DNA of 44,386 nucleotides, taken from positions 1 through 44,386 of the forward strand of contig JADLDK010000014.1 in assembly GCA_020846715.1 (NCBI GenBank), written 5' to 3'. Both the position numbers and the translations under genes were made by a program. Positions 1 through 7,329 of this stretch are shown here, piece after piece; position 1 is the first letter of the stretch; every line of letters begins with the position of its first letter. A model generated the notes under the pieces. The model saw nothing but the letters and a program-made list of their open reading frames with translations. It was not told the origin of the DNA and made no database searches. The stretch comes from Armatimonadota bacterium. Lineage in GTDB: Bacteria > Armatimonadota > UBA5829 > DSUL01.

Positions 1-211
1 GCGCCTGGCGCTGCAGGCGGTGATGATGGCATCGAGCGATCTTGAGGCGGCTCTTCGAACAGGTGAGGACCGGCCCGTGACGCGAGCGGCTCTGGAGACG
101 TTGAAGATCAGCGGCGTATTGCCGGGCTGCCTGGAAGCGACGCGGGACAGCGCGGACTCTCTGGCGGATGTGATTGCGCGGGTGAAGGCGGAGATGGATG
201 AGCACGGTTAG
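1..211 (+). CDS. Phage gene, C-terminal fragment (possible terminase small subunit)
   Basis: The reading frame is open from the window edge to a TGA at 211, so the 5' end lies outside the window. The visible 69 or so residues are mostly charged and predicted helical, ending in ADVIARVKAEMDEHG, with no motif I recognise. The stop lies 14 bases inside the following terminase gene, which implies translational coupling. In Mu-like and many other tailed phages the gene directly before the large terminase encodes the small subunit, so that role is inferred from position only. A start inside the window is possible (GTG at 20 or ATG at 23), but no convincing ribosome binding site precedes it. Confidence 0.55.
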   Translation, partial: RLALQAVMMASSDLEAALRTGEDRPVTRAALETLKISGVLPGCLEATRDSADSLADVIARVKAEMDEHG

Positions 212-1559
212 CCGGGCGGGAAGTCAACCTCGGCTCCGGCTGGCCCTGGCTAAAGCGCTATGGAACTGGCAGGCGCATCCGACGCAGAGAGAGTGGCTGT
301 TGTGTGACGCTTCTGTAAAAACTGCGGCTTGCGGGCGGCGGTGGGGAAAGACGGAAGCGCAGGCCGTGGACGCAGCGAGCTTCGCGTTGGTGCACGATGG
401 CTCTGAACAGATAGTGGTTGCGCCGACCTACGACCAGGCGTCACTCATTGCGCGCGGGGTCGAGCGCCTGTTGCTCGGCTCACCGGCAACGCGCACGCTA
501 ACGCAGGTGCGCCGGACTCCCTATCCGTTGATTACTGTTGGTCGGAGCCGGATTTCCGCCCGAACGGCGGATGAAGACGGGCGCGCTCTGCGGGGACACC
601 GCGCGGATCGCGTGATTGTGGACGAGGCGGCTTTTGTGCGTGACAGCGTTATCTCGGAGGTCATCCAACCTATGCTGGCGGACTCCGACGGGCAGCTTAT
701 CCTGATCAGCACTCCTTACGGGCGCAACCTGTTCTGGAAGCTGTGGAGCCAGGGCGCCTCCGGGAACCCGAAAGCCGCCTTCCGCTTTCCGTCCAGCGCA
801 AATCCGCACATCAGCGCCCGCTATGTGGAAGAGCAGCGGGAGCGCCTGCCCGAGCGGGCCTTCCGGGCGGAGTATCTGGCTGAGTTTGTGGACGATCAGG
901 CGCAGGTGTTCGCGTGGACGGATATTCAGCAGTGCTTTGAGCTTGGGCGCACGCCTCACCAACCCTCTAGCTCTGTGCGGGAGCGGCGCATTGTGGCGGG
1001 GATTGACTGGGCCCGCTACTCGGATTGGACGGTGTGTGCGGCGGTGGAGTGCGCCTGCGATCCATGGCGCGTTGTGGCTCTGGACAGGTTTCAGGGGCTG
1101 AGCTGGCAGGCGGCGGTGGAGCGCGTGGCAGGTTTTCTGAAAGACACTGAAGCGTGCGCTGCGCTCTCAGACGCAACCGCAACAGGAGGAGATGCGCTCC
1201 TGGAGCAGCTTTGCGTGGCTGTAGCGGGAGCGGGTTGCGAGGTAGATGGTTATGTCTTCACGTCAACGTCCAAGCAGCATCTGGTGGAGAATCTGAGCGT
1301 GGTTATGGCGCGTGGCGGCCTTGCGCTGCCGCCGGAAGAGCTTTCGCATTCTGGGGCGCTGATTCACGAGTTGAAGAGCTATCAGTATGTCCAGCGCCCT
1401 GGCGGCGCTGTCAGCTTTGGCGCAGCGCCGGGGGAGCATGATGACTGCGTCACAGCGCTGGCTCTGGCCGTGTGGCAGGCGAAGAACGCGCCGCAGTGGC
1501 GGATTATGACATCGGGTGCGCTGCTCGGCGATCGGCGGCGCGGGCGCGCGTTGTGGTGA
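198..1559 (+). CDS. Phage terminase large subunit (ATPase-nuclease)
   Basis: This is the DNA-packaging motor. It hydrolyses ATP to drive DNA through the portal and cuts the concatemer. The N-terminal ATPase has a Walker A-type loop GRRWGKT (residues 46-52), a Walker B strand RVIVDEA (D142/E143) and a coupling motif LILISTPYG near 168-176. The C-terminal RNase H-fold nuclease shows three spaced acidic positions: D270 in AGIDWARYSDW, D325 in LSDATATGGD and D415/D416 in GEHDDCVTA. The 453-residue length is usual for the family and all motifs are intact, so it could be functional. The ATG at 198 overlaps the preceding gene by 14 bases. The portal gene follows after 51 bases. Confidence 0.93.
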   Translation: MSTVSRAGSQPRLRLALAKALWNWQAHPTQREWLLCDASVKTAACGRRWGKTEAQAVDAASFALVHDGSEQIVVAPTYDQASLIARGVERLLLGSPATRTLTQVRRTPYPLITVGRSRISARTADEDGRALRGHRADRVIVDEAAFVRDSVISEVIQPMLADSDGQLILISTPYGRNLFWKLWSQGASGNPKAAFRFPSSANPHISARYVEEQRERLPERAFRAEYLAEFVDDQAQVFAWTDIQQCFELGRTPHQPSSSVRERRIVAGIDWARYSDWTVCAAVECACDPWRVVALDRFQGLSWQAAVERVAGFLKDTEACAALSDATATGGDALLEQLCVAVAGAGCEVDGYVFTSTSKQHLVENLSVVMARGGLALPPEELSHSGALIHELKSYQYVQRPGGAVSFGAAPGEHDDCVTALALAVWQAKNAPQWRIMTSGALLGDRRRGRALW

Positions 1560-1610
1560 TAAGTGAGCAGTCTCTCTGGTTAGGGCAGGGACACTGAGAA
1601 GGAGGGTTTT

Positions 1611-2708
1611 GTGGCAATAGCTGGTCTCTTGAAGCGTCTGAGGCGTGAGGGGAAGGGGTCTGAAGCGCCGGTGGAGCTGGCGGCAGCCAGGCGACGGTAC
1701 TTATCCGGACCGGGCGCCTTGCTGCCGTACAATCCGGACGACCTTGCCCGGCGCGAGGGGCTGGAAGTGTACGACCGGATGCAGACGGATGCCCAGATTG
1801 CGGCGGCGCTGGTGACGAAGAAGTTTGCGGCACTGTCCGGGGGCTGGCGGGTTACGCCCGCTTCAGAGCGGCGCGAGGACGTGCAGGCGGCGCAGTTTTG
1901 TCACCGGGCACTGGAGGAGATGAAAGGGACGGTGGAAGACGCGCTCTACGGAGTGCTGGACGCTCTGGCAAAGGGCTACTCGGTGGCTGAGATGAACTTT
2001 GCGCGCGTTGGAGACCGCGTCGGTCTGGCGTCTATCAAACAGAAGGATCCGGCGCTGTTTGAGTTTGAGACAGACGAGTATCTGAACATCACAGCGCTTG
2101 TCAGGATAGGAACAGACGGAGATGAGCCCCGGAAGCTGCCTGTGGAGAAGTTCATCATCTACACCTACATGCCCACCTATGCGGACCCGCGGGGACGCTC
2201 GGATCTGCGCTCATGCTACCGCCACTGGTGGACCAAAGATGTCATTCTGCGCTTTTTCGCGTCGTATCTGGAGCGCTTTGGCTCACCCGTGGTCAAGGGG
2301 ACGTACCGCCGCGGGGCGACGCGCGCCCAGCAGGAGGATCTCCTGCGGATTCTGGACCGCATCCAGCAGGAGACCGCCATCGTCATTCCGGAGGACGTGA
2401 CGGTGGATCTCCTTCAGGCGGGGCTGCAGGGCGAGAAGGGATTTCTGGAGGCCATCGCCTATCACGACCGGCAGATGGCCAAAGCCATCCTCGGAGAAAC
2501 GCTGACACAGGAAGAGGGGCTGCGCACGGGCGCTCTGGCTCTGGCGAAGGTGCATCAGGATACGCTGAAGCTGCGTCTGCAGAAGATCAAGCGCGATCTG
2601 GAGGAGACTGTGGCGCGTGAGCAGATTCTGCGTCCGCTGACACGGCTGAACTTTGCCGGAGCGGCTGTACCGCGGTTTGAGCTGGGCGCATTCGACGCCA
2701 GCGTGTGA
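1611..2708 (+). CDS. Phage portal protein, Mu gp29-like (DUF935)
   Basis: The portal forms the ring at the capsid vertex through which the terminase packages DNA. The protein follows the DUF935 pattern: YNPDDLARREG near the N terminus, the stretch MQTDAQIAAALVTKK, then the central KFIIYTYMPTYADPRGRSDL motif and the C-terminal GETLTQEEG segment. At 365 residues it is shorter than Mu gp29 (about 510), lacking mainly C-terminal sequence. The GTG start at 1611 is preceded by AAGGAGGG at good spacing. Mu usually has a gp30 (MuF) head morphogenesis gene next. Here that position is taken by the toxin-antitoxin-chaperone cassette. Confidence 0.92.
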   Translation: MAIAGLLKRLRREGKGSEAPVELAAARRRYLSGPGALLPYNPDDLARREGLEVYDRMQTDAQIAAALVTKKFAALSGGWRVTPASERREDVQAAQFCHRALEEMKGTVEDALYGVLDALAKGYSVAEMNFARVGDRVGLASIKQKDPALFEFETDEYLNITALVRIGTDGDEPRKLPVEKFIIYTYMPTYADPRGRSDLRSCYRHWWTKDVILRFFASYLERFGSPVVKGTYRRGATRAQQEDLLRILDRIQQETAIVIPEDVTVDLLQAGLQGEKGFLEAIAYHDRQMAKAILGETLTQEEGLRTGALALAKVHQDTLKLRLQKIKRDLEETVAREQILRPLTRLNFAGAAVPRFELGAFDASV

Positions 2709-2787
2709 AGCGCATGTGTTGGGTTTGGGCGGCGGACCCTGAGAGCCCGCTGACAGCAGGTAGGTTTGCCTGTTCTGCCTAAATTGA

Positions 2788-2816
2788 TTGACATAAACTA
2801 CCGAAGAGGGTATAAG
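2788..2816 (+). promoter_or_regulatory. Consensus sigma-70 promoter of the TAC cassette
   Basis: TTGACA (2788-2793) and TATAAG (2811-2816) are separated by exactly 17 bases. The pair sits in a locally AT-rich stretch 23 bases before the toxin ATG, and the portal gene ends 79 bases upstream. It is one of the best promoter matches I see in the window. It implies that the cassette is transcribed independently of the phage structural genes. Confidence 0.8.
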
Positions 2817-2820
2817 ATAA

Positions 2821-2836
2821 TTAACCTGGAAGTTAA
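2821..2836. promoter_or_regulatory. Operator-like inverted repeat over the transcription start
   Basis: TTAAC-6-GTTAA is a perfect 5-bp inverted repeat lying just after the -10 box and ending two bases before the toxin start codon. HigA-type antitoxins usually bind palindromes overlapping their own promoter, so this is a plausible autorepression site. The arms are short and the assignment is inference. Confidence 0.5.
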
Positions 2837-2838
2837 CA

Positions 2839-3222
2839 ATGCCAGTCTCGCTCTGTAAGCTGCCGCTCGCAGAGAGGGTCCCTGCTGTTCAGTATGAGTT
2901 CTACCTGTGGACGGATGGTGAGCGCTCGCCCGTTGCCGAGTTTCTGAGTAGCCTCCAGCCCGCAGACCTGGACAAGGTCAAGGCGTTGCTGGTCCGGGTG
3001 GCGCGCTGCGGGATTCCGAGGAATGGCGAGAGATACAAGCGTCTGGCGGGGAACTACGAAAATCTCCATGAGTTCAAGTTGCACCAGGTGAGGCTCTATT
3101 TCTTTATGGAGGGCAAGAAGATTGTCTTCACGGAGGCAGAGATCAAGAAGAGGGACCGGTCCAACCCCCAGGCGCTTGCCCGAGCTGATGCGCGACGACG
3201 GAGATATTCCAGTGAGAAGTAA
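2839..3222 (+). CDS. HigB/RelE-superfamily toxin (Gp49-like)
   Basis: This is a predicted ribosome-dependent mRNA endonuclease of the phage-derived Gp49-like (PF05973) HigB group. Supporting features are a short helical N-terminal half, a KRLAGNYENLHEFKL segment in the position of the family's conserved kxL..g..LyElR core, then RLYFFMEGKKIVF, a KKRDRSNPQALARAD helix and a basic C-terminal tail. At 127 residues it matches the family. The ATG at 2839 is the only reasonable start and lies directly after the promoter and inverted repeat; there is little Shine-Dalgarno sequence. The antitoxin begins 13 bases after its stop. This toxin-first order is typical of higBA, and with the SecB-like gene it forms a TAC operon. 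Confidence 0.85.
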   Translation: MPVSLCKLPLAERVPAVQYEFYLWTDGERSPVAEFLSSLQPADLDKVKALLVRVARCGIPRNGERYKRLAGNYENLHEFKLHQVRLYFFMEGKKIVFTEAEIKKRDRSNPQALARADARRRRYSSEK

Positions 3223-3235
3223 AAGGACAGGCGAA

Positions 3236-3664
3236 ATGGCTGTAGATGATTTGTTGAAGAAGATGGCCGGGGGCGCCGAAAGCCCTGTCTATCAGACGGA
3301 GAAGGTTATTCTGGATTTCACGGAGCGCATCTGTGAGATTATGGAAGACTCGGGAACAAGCCGTGCTGAGCTGGCTGAACGGCTCGGGCGCTCTCGTCCG
3401 TGGGTGACCAAGCTCCTGAGAGGTGATCAGAATATGACCATTGCAACGATGGTCGGGGTCATGCTGGCTCTTGGCTACGAACTGAGGCTTGAGGCGCTGC
3501 CACGTGACAGGGTCGCTGCGCAGTGGCAACTCATTGAAGAGAGCCATCCTCCGGTGATTAAACTCTTTCCCAGGGCTGCGCGAGATATCTCTTATGAGTT
3601 TGAGGAAGAGCTGGTTGCAGCGGAAGCAGGGAGCACAGCCGATGGACACACTGTCGCCGCTTGA
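3236..3664 (+). CDS. HigA-like XRE antitoxin with C-terminal extension
   Basis: This 142-residue protein is the predicted antitoxin and autorepressor of the upstream HigB-type toxin. A Cro/C1-type helix-turn-helix spans about residues 36-82 (TSRAELAERLGRSRPWVTK, then a DQNMTIATMVGVMLALGY helix pair). About 55 residues follow the DNA-binding domain, including a hydrophobic stretch HPPVIKLFPRAARDISYEF. In TAC systems such a tail is the chaperone-addiction (ChAD) region that the SecB-like partner binds. The assignment here is inferred from context. The ATG at 3236 follows AAAGGACA. The frame is open further upstream to 3122, but that would overlap the toxin by 101 bases. Its 3' end overlaps the chaperone gene by 23 bases. 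Confidence 0.85.
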   Translation: MAVDDLLKKMAGGAESPVYQTEKVILDFTERICEIMEDSGTSRAELAERLGRSRPWVTKLLRGDQNMTIATMVGVMLALGYELRLEALPRDRVAAQWQLIEESHPPVIKLFPRAARDISYEFEEELVAAEAGSTADGHTVAA

Positions 3665-4100
3665 GGCGAACCGGATCTGGGTGGAGCGTCTGGATATTCG
3701 TTTTGCGCAGGAGCTTAGGGCGCACGACTGCTCGGCCTACGATCTGAAGATTGAGCCAAAGGCATGGAAGGACGCCAGTGGTGTCTCATACAAAGTGCGC
3801 CTGGCTTTTGCGCTGCGGCCTCGAGAAGTGGACCAGTGCTGCTACTCAAAGCTGGATGTCGCGATCGTTGGGGTTTTTACACTTCCTAGTGATACGGATG
3901 AGGCGATTCGTAGAAACCTGATTCCACTCAACTGTTATGTGATTCTCTACGGTTTTGCGCGCGGTCTTGTTGCACAGGTTACCGGTCTGAACCCGGGTGG
4001 GCCGTTTCTCTTGCCAGCGGTCAATTTTATGGAAGTCCTGCGCGCACAGCGGGCTCCGCGTCGCAAGGCCCTGAGGAGTGAGGTGGCGCAGGCTCAATAG
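3642..4100 (+). CDS. SecB-like chaperone of a TAC system
   Basis: The 152-residue protein resembles the SecB fold most clearly near its C terminus. CYVILYGFARGLVAQVTG followed by PGGPFLLPAVNF parallels the SecB signature of a tyrosine-rich helix (YPYARE...) and a LxLxPVNF strand. The N-terminal half (ANRIWVERLDIRFAQELRA) fits a SecB beta-strand/helix pattern but is divergent. Dedicated SecB-like proteins encoded with HigBA are known from Mycobacterium tuberculosis (Rv1957); they fold the antitoxin and protect it from proteolysis. The gene overlaps the antitoxin by 23 bases and is followed within 35 bases by a terminator, so it is the last gene of a three-gene operon. A solitary export SecB is unlikely given this context. 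Confidence 0.75.
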   Translation: MDTLSPLEANRIWVERLDIRFAQELRAHDCSAYDLKIEPKAWKDASGVSYKVRLAFALRPREVDQCCYSKLDVAIVGVFTLPSDTDEAIRRNLIPLNCYVILYGFARGLVAQVTGLNPGGPFLLPAVNFMEVLRAQRAPRRKALRSEVAQAQ

Positions 4101-4134
4101 ATAGGCGCGTTTTTCTGATAACGGCGGTTTTTTG

Positions 4135-4168
4135 AAGGCTCTTCGGACTTGTTCCGGAGGGCCTTTTT
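4135..4168 (+). terminator. Intrinsic terminator of the TAC cassette
   Basis: A 13-bp stem (AAGGCTCTTCGGA paired with TCCGGAGGGCCTT, two G-U pairs) with a 5-nt loop runs into TTTTT. It lies 35 bases after the SecB-like gene and before the phage genes resume. With the promoter at 2788 it brackets the cassette. Confidence 0.85.
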
Positions 4169-4212
4169 CATTGCCTGGCTTCGGTGTGAACCAGGAGAAA
4201 GGAAGGGTAGGC

Positions 4213-4356
4213 ATGGGGCTTCGTTGGCTGACACCTTTGTGGGCGGTGGTGCGCTCGGCGGTGCGGCGCAGGCTGCATGAGCTTGTAGATTCTGTGGATG
4301 AAGAAGATGTGGAGCGCTTTCGCGAGCGGCTGCACACCTGTATAGACCTGCTGTGA
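4213..4356 (+). CDS. Small phage protein of unknown function, 47 aa
   Basis: This short gene has an AGGAAGGG ribosome binding site before the ATG at 4213. Its stop lies 14 bases before the start of the protease gene. The product begins with a hydrophobic stretch (MGLRWLTPLWAVVRSAV), then an Arg-rich segment and a Glu/Asp/Arg helix (VDEEDVERFRERLHT). I recognise no family. The frame is open upstream to 4132, but that would run into the terminator hairpin, so the later start is preferred. Its position between portal and protease suggests a small head-assembly or regulatory factor, but this is not supported by sequence. Confidence 0.55.
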   Translation: MGLRWLTPLWAVVRSAVRRRLHELVDSVDEEDVERFRERLHTCIDLL

Positions 4357-4370
4357 GAGGAGATGTTCGT

Positions 4371-5171
4371 ATGACGCAAGGCAACAAGGGGACGACGCGC
4401 GGCCCGCTTGATGGGCAGCGCGCCGTAGTAGAACGCGAAGCGCTGCTGTTTGAAACCGGGGACTACCCGGACAAAAACCTGAGCGTTACAGAAGAGACTC
4501 TGACGGCAATGGAGAGCGCGTTTGCGGCTCCAGCGCCCATTCGAGTGGAGCATACGGAGTCTCCAGTGCGCTTTGGCTGGCTGACAAAGGTCTGGAAGAG
4601 CGGACGGGCGCTGATGGGCAAGCTCTCGTTTACGCAGGCGGCATGGGAGTTGGTGCGTGAGAGCGGGGCGCGTTGTCTGTCCATCGGACTCAACCGCGAC
4701 ACACTGGCCATCGAGGAAGTCTCGTTGGTACGCAGTCCACGTGTGGCTACCGCGCGCATCTTTTCAAACGAAGCGCTGGCCATTTTCACGGCCGATCTGA
4801 CAGAGGCTTTTTCAGCGGACTCAGTTGGCGTGGAGGTGGCAAAGCTGCGCTCGGAGCTGGCGCTGCGGGACGCAAAGGAGGATGTGCGGCGCTTTCTTGA
4901 GCGCGGCAAGCTTGCTCCCGCGGCTCAGGACGCGGCGCTGGCTCTGTTGGCGGCCCGATCGGAGCGTGTCAACTTTGGTTCTGAGCCTACCTGCGTAGCT
5001 GAGGTGTTCCGGCAGTTTATGGAAGCGCAGCCGCCTGTGGTACTGTTTGGCGAGCTGGCACCCGGATCTGCTGCGAAGGCCGGCCGGTTCGGCCAGGAAG
5101 ATAGAAGGGTCTTTGCTCTGATGGGGATCAGCGAAGACGACATTGCGCGATTTGAGAAGGAGGGAGACTGA
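4371..5171 (+). CDS. Prohead protease/scaffold, Mu gpI-like
   Basis: The 266-residue protein is predicted to scaffold the procapsid and then cleave head proteins. The N-terminal part shows the prohead-protease arrangement. An early His (RVEHTESPVRFGWLTKVW) is followed about 45 residues later by a Ser in ARCLSIGLNR, the expected catalytic His/Ser pair. The C-terminal half is a charged coiled-coil-like scaffold (EVAKLRSELALRDAKEDV, then RGKLAPAAQDAALALL), typical of Mu I proteins. The ATG at 4371 has GAGGAG eight bases upstream; a GTG at 4353 in the same frame would include that ribosome binding site and is rejected. The stop is directly followed by the cement-protein ATG. Confidence 0.82.
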   Translation: MTQGNKGTTRGPLDGQRAVVEREALLFETGDYPDKNLSVTEETLTAMESAFAAPAPIRVEHTESPVRFGWLTKVWKSGRALMGKLSFTQAAWELVRESGARCLSIGLNRDTLAIEEVSLVRSPRVATARIFSNEALAIFTADLTEAFSADSVGVEVAKLRSELALRDAKEDVRRFLERGKLAPAAQDAALALLAARSERVNFGSEPTCVAEVFRQFMEAQPPVVLFGELAPGSAAKAGRFGQEDRRVFALMGISEDDIARFEKEGD

Positions 5172-5585
5172 ATGGCGGCATTGACACAGGACAGGGACAT
5201 CTGGCGCAGGGAGGGTCAGATTCTGAGCGTACCGGTGAAGGGCAACAAGGTGATTTTCAAAGGGGCGCTGGTGTGCTCCAGCGCGGGTTTCGCCACACCC
5301 GGCTCTGATACGAACGGGCTGCGTTTCTGCGGTGTGGCGCTTGAGAGCGCGGACAACACGGGTGGCCCGGACGGCGCGCTGAGTGTGCGAATCTGGCAGA
5401 GCGGTGTCTTTCCCGTCAGCAAGCCCTCCGCAACAGCTTCCGACATTGGCGCGGAGGTGGCGGTCGTGGACGATCAGACAGTTGATCTGCTCAGCGTCAC
5501 GACCAATGACGTGAAGTGTGGGCGGATCGTCCGGGTGCTGTCCTCGAGTGAAGTGGAGCTGAAGGTGGATGGCTACGCTTATTGA
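5172..5585 (+). CDS. Capsid cement/decoration protein (DUF2190-like)
   Basis: The 137-residue beta-rich protein resembles small head-decoration proteins. It contains VPVKGNKVIFKGALV, then a TPGSDTNGLRFCGVALESAD segment and NTGGPDGALSVRIWQSGVF, matching the DUF2190 pattern of a fold that stabilises the outside of the capsid. Its ATG abuts the TGA of the protease gene with no gap, and the gene lies just before the major capsid gene, the normal place for a cement protein. Between it and the capsid gene lie 262 bases of repeats, which is unusual because these two genes are usually nearly contiguous. Confidence 0.78.
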   Translation: MAALTQDRDIWRREGQILSVPVKGNKVIFKGALVCSSAGFATPGSDTNGLRFCGVALESADNTGGPDGALSVRIWQSGVFPVSKPSATASDIGAEVAVVDDQTVDLLSVTTNDVKCGRIVRVLSSSEVELKVDGYAY

Positions 5586-5590
5586 GGGAG

Positions 5591-5792
5591 GGTGTCGGTC
5601 TTGATGGCCGGGTGCAGGTGGCCGGCGGATAAAACCGCGCTTTCGAAGCGAAGTCTCCCTTCGGAGACTATTCGCTTTGTCACGTGTCGGGGGTGCCGGT
5701 CTTGATGGCCTGGTGCAGGTGGCCGGCGGTTAAAACCGCGCTTTCGAAGCGAAGTCTCCCTTCGGAGACTGTTGGTTTTGTCACGTGTCGGG
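5591..5792. repeat. Tandem 101-bp repeat carrying the two-hairpin element
   Basis: Two copies, 5591-5691 and 5692-5792, are near identical. Each contains a GCGGTTAAAACCGC palindrome (one arm mutated to GCGGAT in copy 1), a CGCTTTCGAAGCG hairpin and a perfect AGTCTCC-CTTC-GGAGACT hairpin, then GTCACGTGTCGGG. The last hairpin is identical to those at 9559-9576 and in 17557-17678. The array fills the gap between cement and capsid genes and contains no plausible ORF. It could attenuate or process the phage transcript. Confidence 0.85.
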
Positions 5793-5847
5793 GGTGGGCC
5801 GGTGATGCGGGTGCGGGTGCGGGAAAATAGGGAGGTTAGAAGAAGCT

Positions 5848-6744
5848 ATGGGAATTGTAAAATCGGACATTCCCGCCGGGCTGACGGCGGGCGTGCGGGC
5901 GCTGTTTCTGAGATCAATGGAGACAGCGCCCTCGCACTACCGGAAGCTGGCGATGGTGATGCCATCCACAAAAAGTGAGGAGAAATACGCCTGGCTTTCG
6001 AGCGTGCCGGGCGTGCGGGAGTTCGTGGACGAGCGCCGGGCGGCGAGTTTGCAGGAGCGCTCCTTCACCATTGAAAACAAGACGTGGGAAGCGACTATTG
6101 AGGTGGAGCGCGCGGCGCTGGAAGACGAGCAGTATGGGCAGATCAAACTGAGAGTGCAATCTCTGGCTGAGGCAGCGGCGCGCCACAAAGAGCAGATGGT
6201 CATAGACCTGCTGGCCAGAGGCTTTACTGATGAGTGCTATGATGGAGAGCCGTTCTTTTCCAGCACTCACCCTGCCGGGAGCGCTACACAATCCAACACG
6301 GGCGCCTCCGCTCTGTCTGCGTCTGCTGTGCAGTCAGCTATCTCTCAGATGGCGAAGCTGACGGACGAAGAGGGGCGGCCGCTGGGAGTTGTTGCGGACA
6401 CGCTGATTGTGCCCCCCGATCTGGAATGGAAAGCTCTGGAGCTGGTAGGCAGTATTCTGGGTCCGGAGACGAGCCTGAACGCGATCAACCCTCTGCGCGG
6501 TCGTCTGGAAGTTATCGTGAGTCCGTACCTGACAGACGCGAACAACTGGTTTGTCGCAGCGACGAAAAGCGCCCTGAAGCCGTTCATTCTGCAGGAACGC
6601 ACGGCTGTGGAGTTTGAGGCTCTGGATGGGCAGTCCGGCTCTGAGAGCGCCTTCATGCGGGATCGCTTCTACTACGGTGTGCGCGCCCGCTACAACGCGG
6701 GATACGGGCTTTGGCAGCTTGCCTATGGCAGCGCGGTTAGCTAG
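5848..6744 (+). CDS. Major capsid protein, Mu gpT-like
   Basis: This 298-residue protein matches the Mu-like major head subunit (gpT). It has an N-terminal ADP-glucose-unrelated short arm, then SEEKYAWLSSVPGVREFVDE and the ERSFTIENKTWEATIEVER core strand. After these come EDEQYGQIKLRVQSLAEAAARH and C-terminal segments ADTLIVPPDLEW and YYGVRARYNAGYGLW, all in the family order. It is full length and uninterrupted. GGGAGG lies 12 bases or so before the ATG at 5848. It would build the icosahedral shell around DNA packaged by the terminase and portal upstream. A terminator-like hairpin follows within 30 bases, suggesting that downstream genes are expressed at a lower level. Confidence 0.93.
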   Translation: MGIVKSDIPAGLTAGVRALFLRSMETAPSHYRKLAMVMPSTKSEEKYAWLSSVPGVREFVDERRAASLQERSFTIENKTWEATIEVERAALEDEQYGQIKLRVQSLAEAAARHKEQMVIDLLARGFTDECYDGEPFFSSTHPAGSATQSNTGASALSASAVQSAISQMAKLTDEEGRPLGVVADTLIVPPDLEWKALELVGSILGPETSLNAINPLRGRLEVIVSPYLTDANNWFVAATKSALKPFILQERTAVEFEALDGQSGSESAFMRDRFYYGVRARYNAGYGLWQLAYGSAVS

Positions 6745-6770
6745 CCGGCTACGGGTATCAGCTTGTTTCG

Positions 6771-6804
6771 GAGGCCCCGGATGGATTTCCGCGGCCTCTT
6801 TTTT
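6771..6804 (+). terminator. Terminator-like hairpin after the capsid gene
   Basis: GAGGCCCCGGA pairs with TCCGCGGCCTC (one mismatch) around a 6-nt loop, followed by TTTTTT. It lies 26 bases after the capsid stop and 21 bases before the next ATG. It probably causes partial termination, setting a high capsid to downstream-gene ratio. Confidence 0.75.
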
Positions 6805-6825
6805 CATCTATTGAAAGGAGCGGAT

Positions 6826-7329
6826 ATGAGCGATTCTAGAAACGTGCTACCCGTAGCCGTTGATCTGGCGACAAAGCTGGCGGGTGAGGATCAGGTTAAC
6901 GACTGGACAAAAACGGTGCGTGGCGGCCCGAGCGCCGCTCGCGTCTATACGCCGGAAGACACCGGCATCAACGGCCAGACGCTCGGGTCGGCGCTTGCGG
7001 GCAACTGGGTGGACACTGCGGGCTTTCGCACTGCCGTCGCGTTCATCCGCGTCGCGGGGACGTACGGCGGGTCCCCTTACGGTCTGGACCTGCTCGGCAG
7101 TCCCGTCGGCCCTGGAGACACCTGGGGGACGGACAATCAGTGGGCGGTGTCTCTTGGAAACCGCAGCGGTCTCACGGCGCTTGGCAGCTTCGTGCTCGGC
7201 AACACAGGCGTGGGCAACTACGCGTCGTCCTCGGCGTGGACTGGCTGCGTTGCCCGAAAGAGCCGTGTGGACGTCGGGGCAGCCGGCGCGAGCGCTCAGG
7301 CCTGGGCCTATCTGGTTTGTCTGCCATGA
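6826..7329 (+). CDS. Phage protein of unknown function, 167 aa
   Basis: The start is clear: AAAGGAG lies seven bases before the ATG at 6826. The product is rich in Gly, Ser, Ala and Thr with alternating hydrophobic residues (GFRTAVAFIRVAGTYGG, SLGNRSGLTALGSFVLGN), suggesting a beta-sandwich structural protein. I see no catalytic motif, signal peptide or membrane segment and do not recognise a family. Its stop overlaps the SGNH hydrolase start (ATGA), so the two are made together. A virion surface or receptor-binding role is a reasonable guess from composition and position only. Confidence 0.7.
   Translation: MSDSRNVLPVAVDLATKLAGEDQVNDWTKTVRGGPSAARVYTPEDTGINGQTLGSALAGNWVDTAGFRTAVAFIRVAGTYGGSPYGLDLLGSPVGPGDTWGTDNQWAVSLGNRSGLTALGSFVLGNTGVGNYASSSAWTGCVARKSRVDVGAAGASAQAWAYLVCLP

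Noticed and set aside
2709..2787. 23-codon frame after the portal as a truncated phage gene
   Set aside because: Too short and without a ribosome binding site; it could be a relic at the insertion point of the TAC cassette, but nothing supports this.
3122..3235. Longer start for the antitoxin at 3122
   Set aside because: It would overlap the toxin by 101 bases, lacks a ribosome binding site and adds a basic, low-complexity segment.
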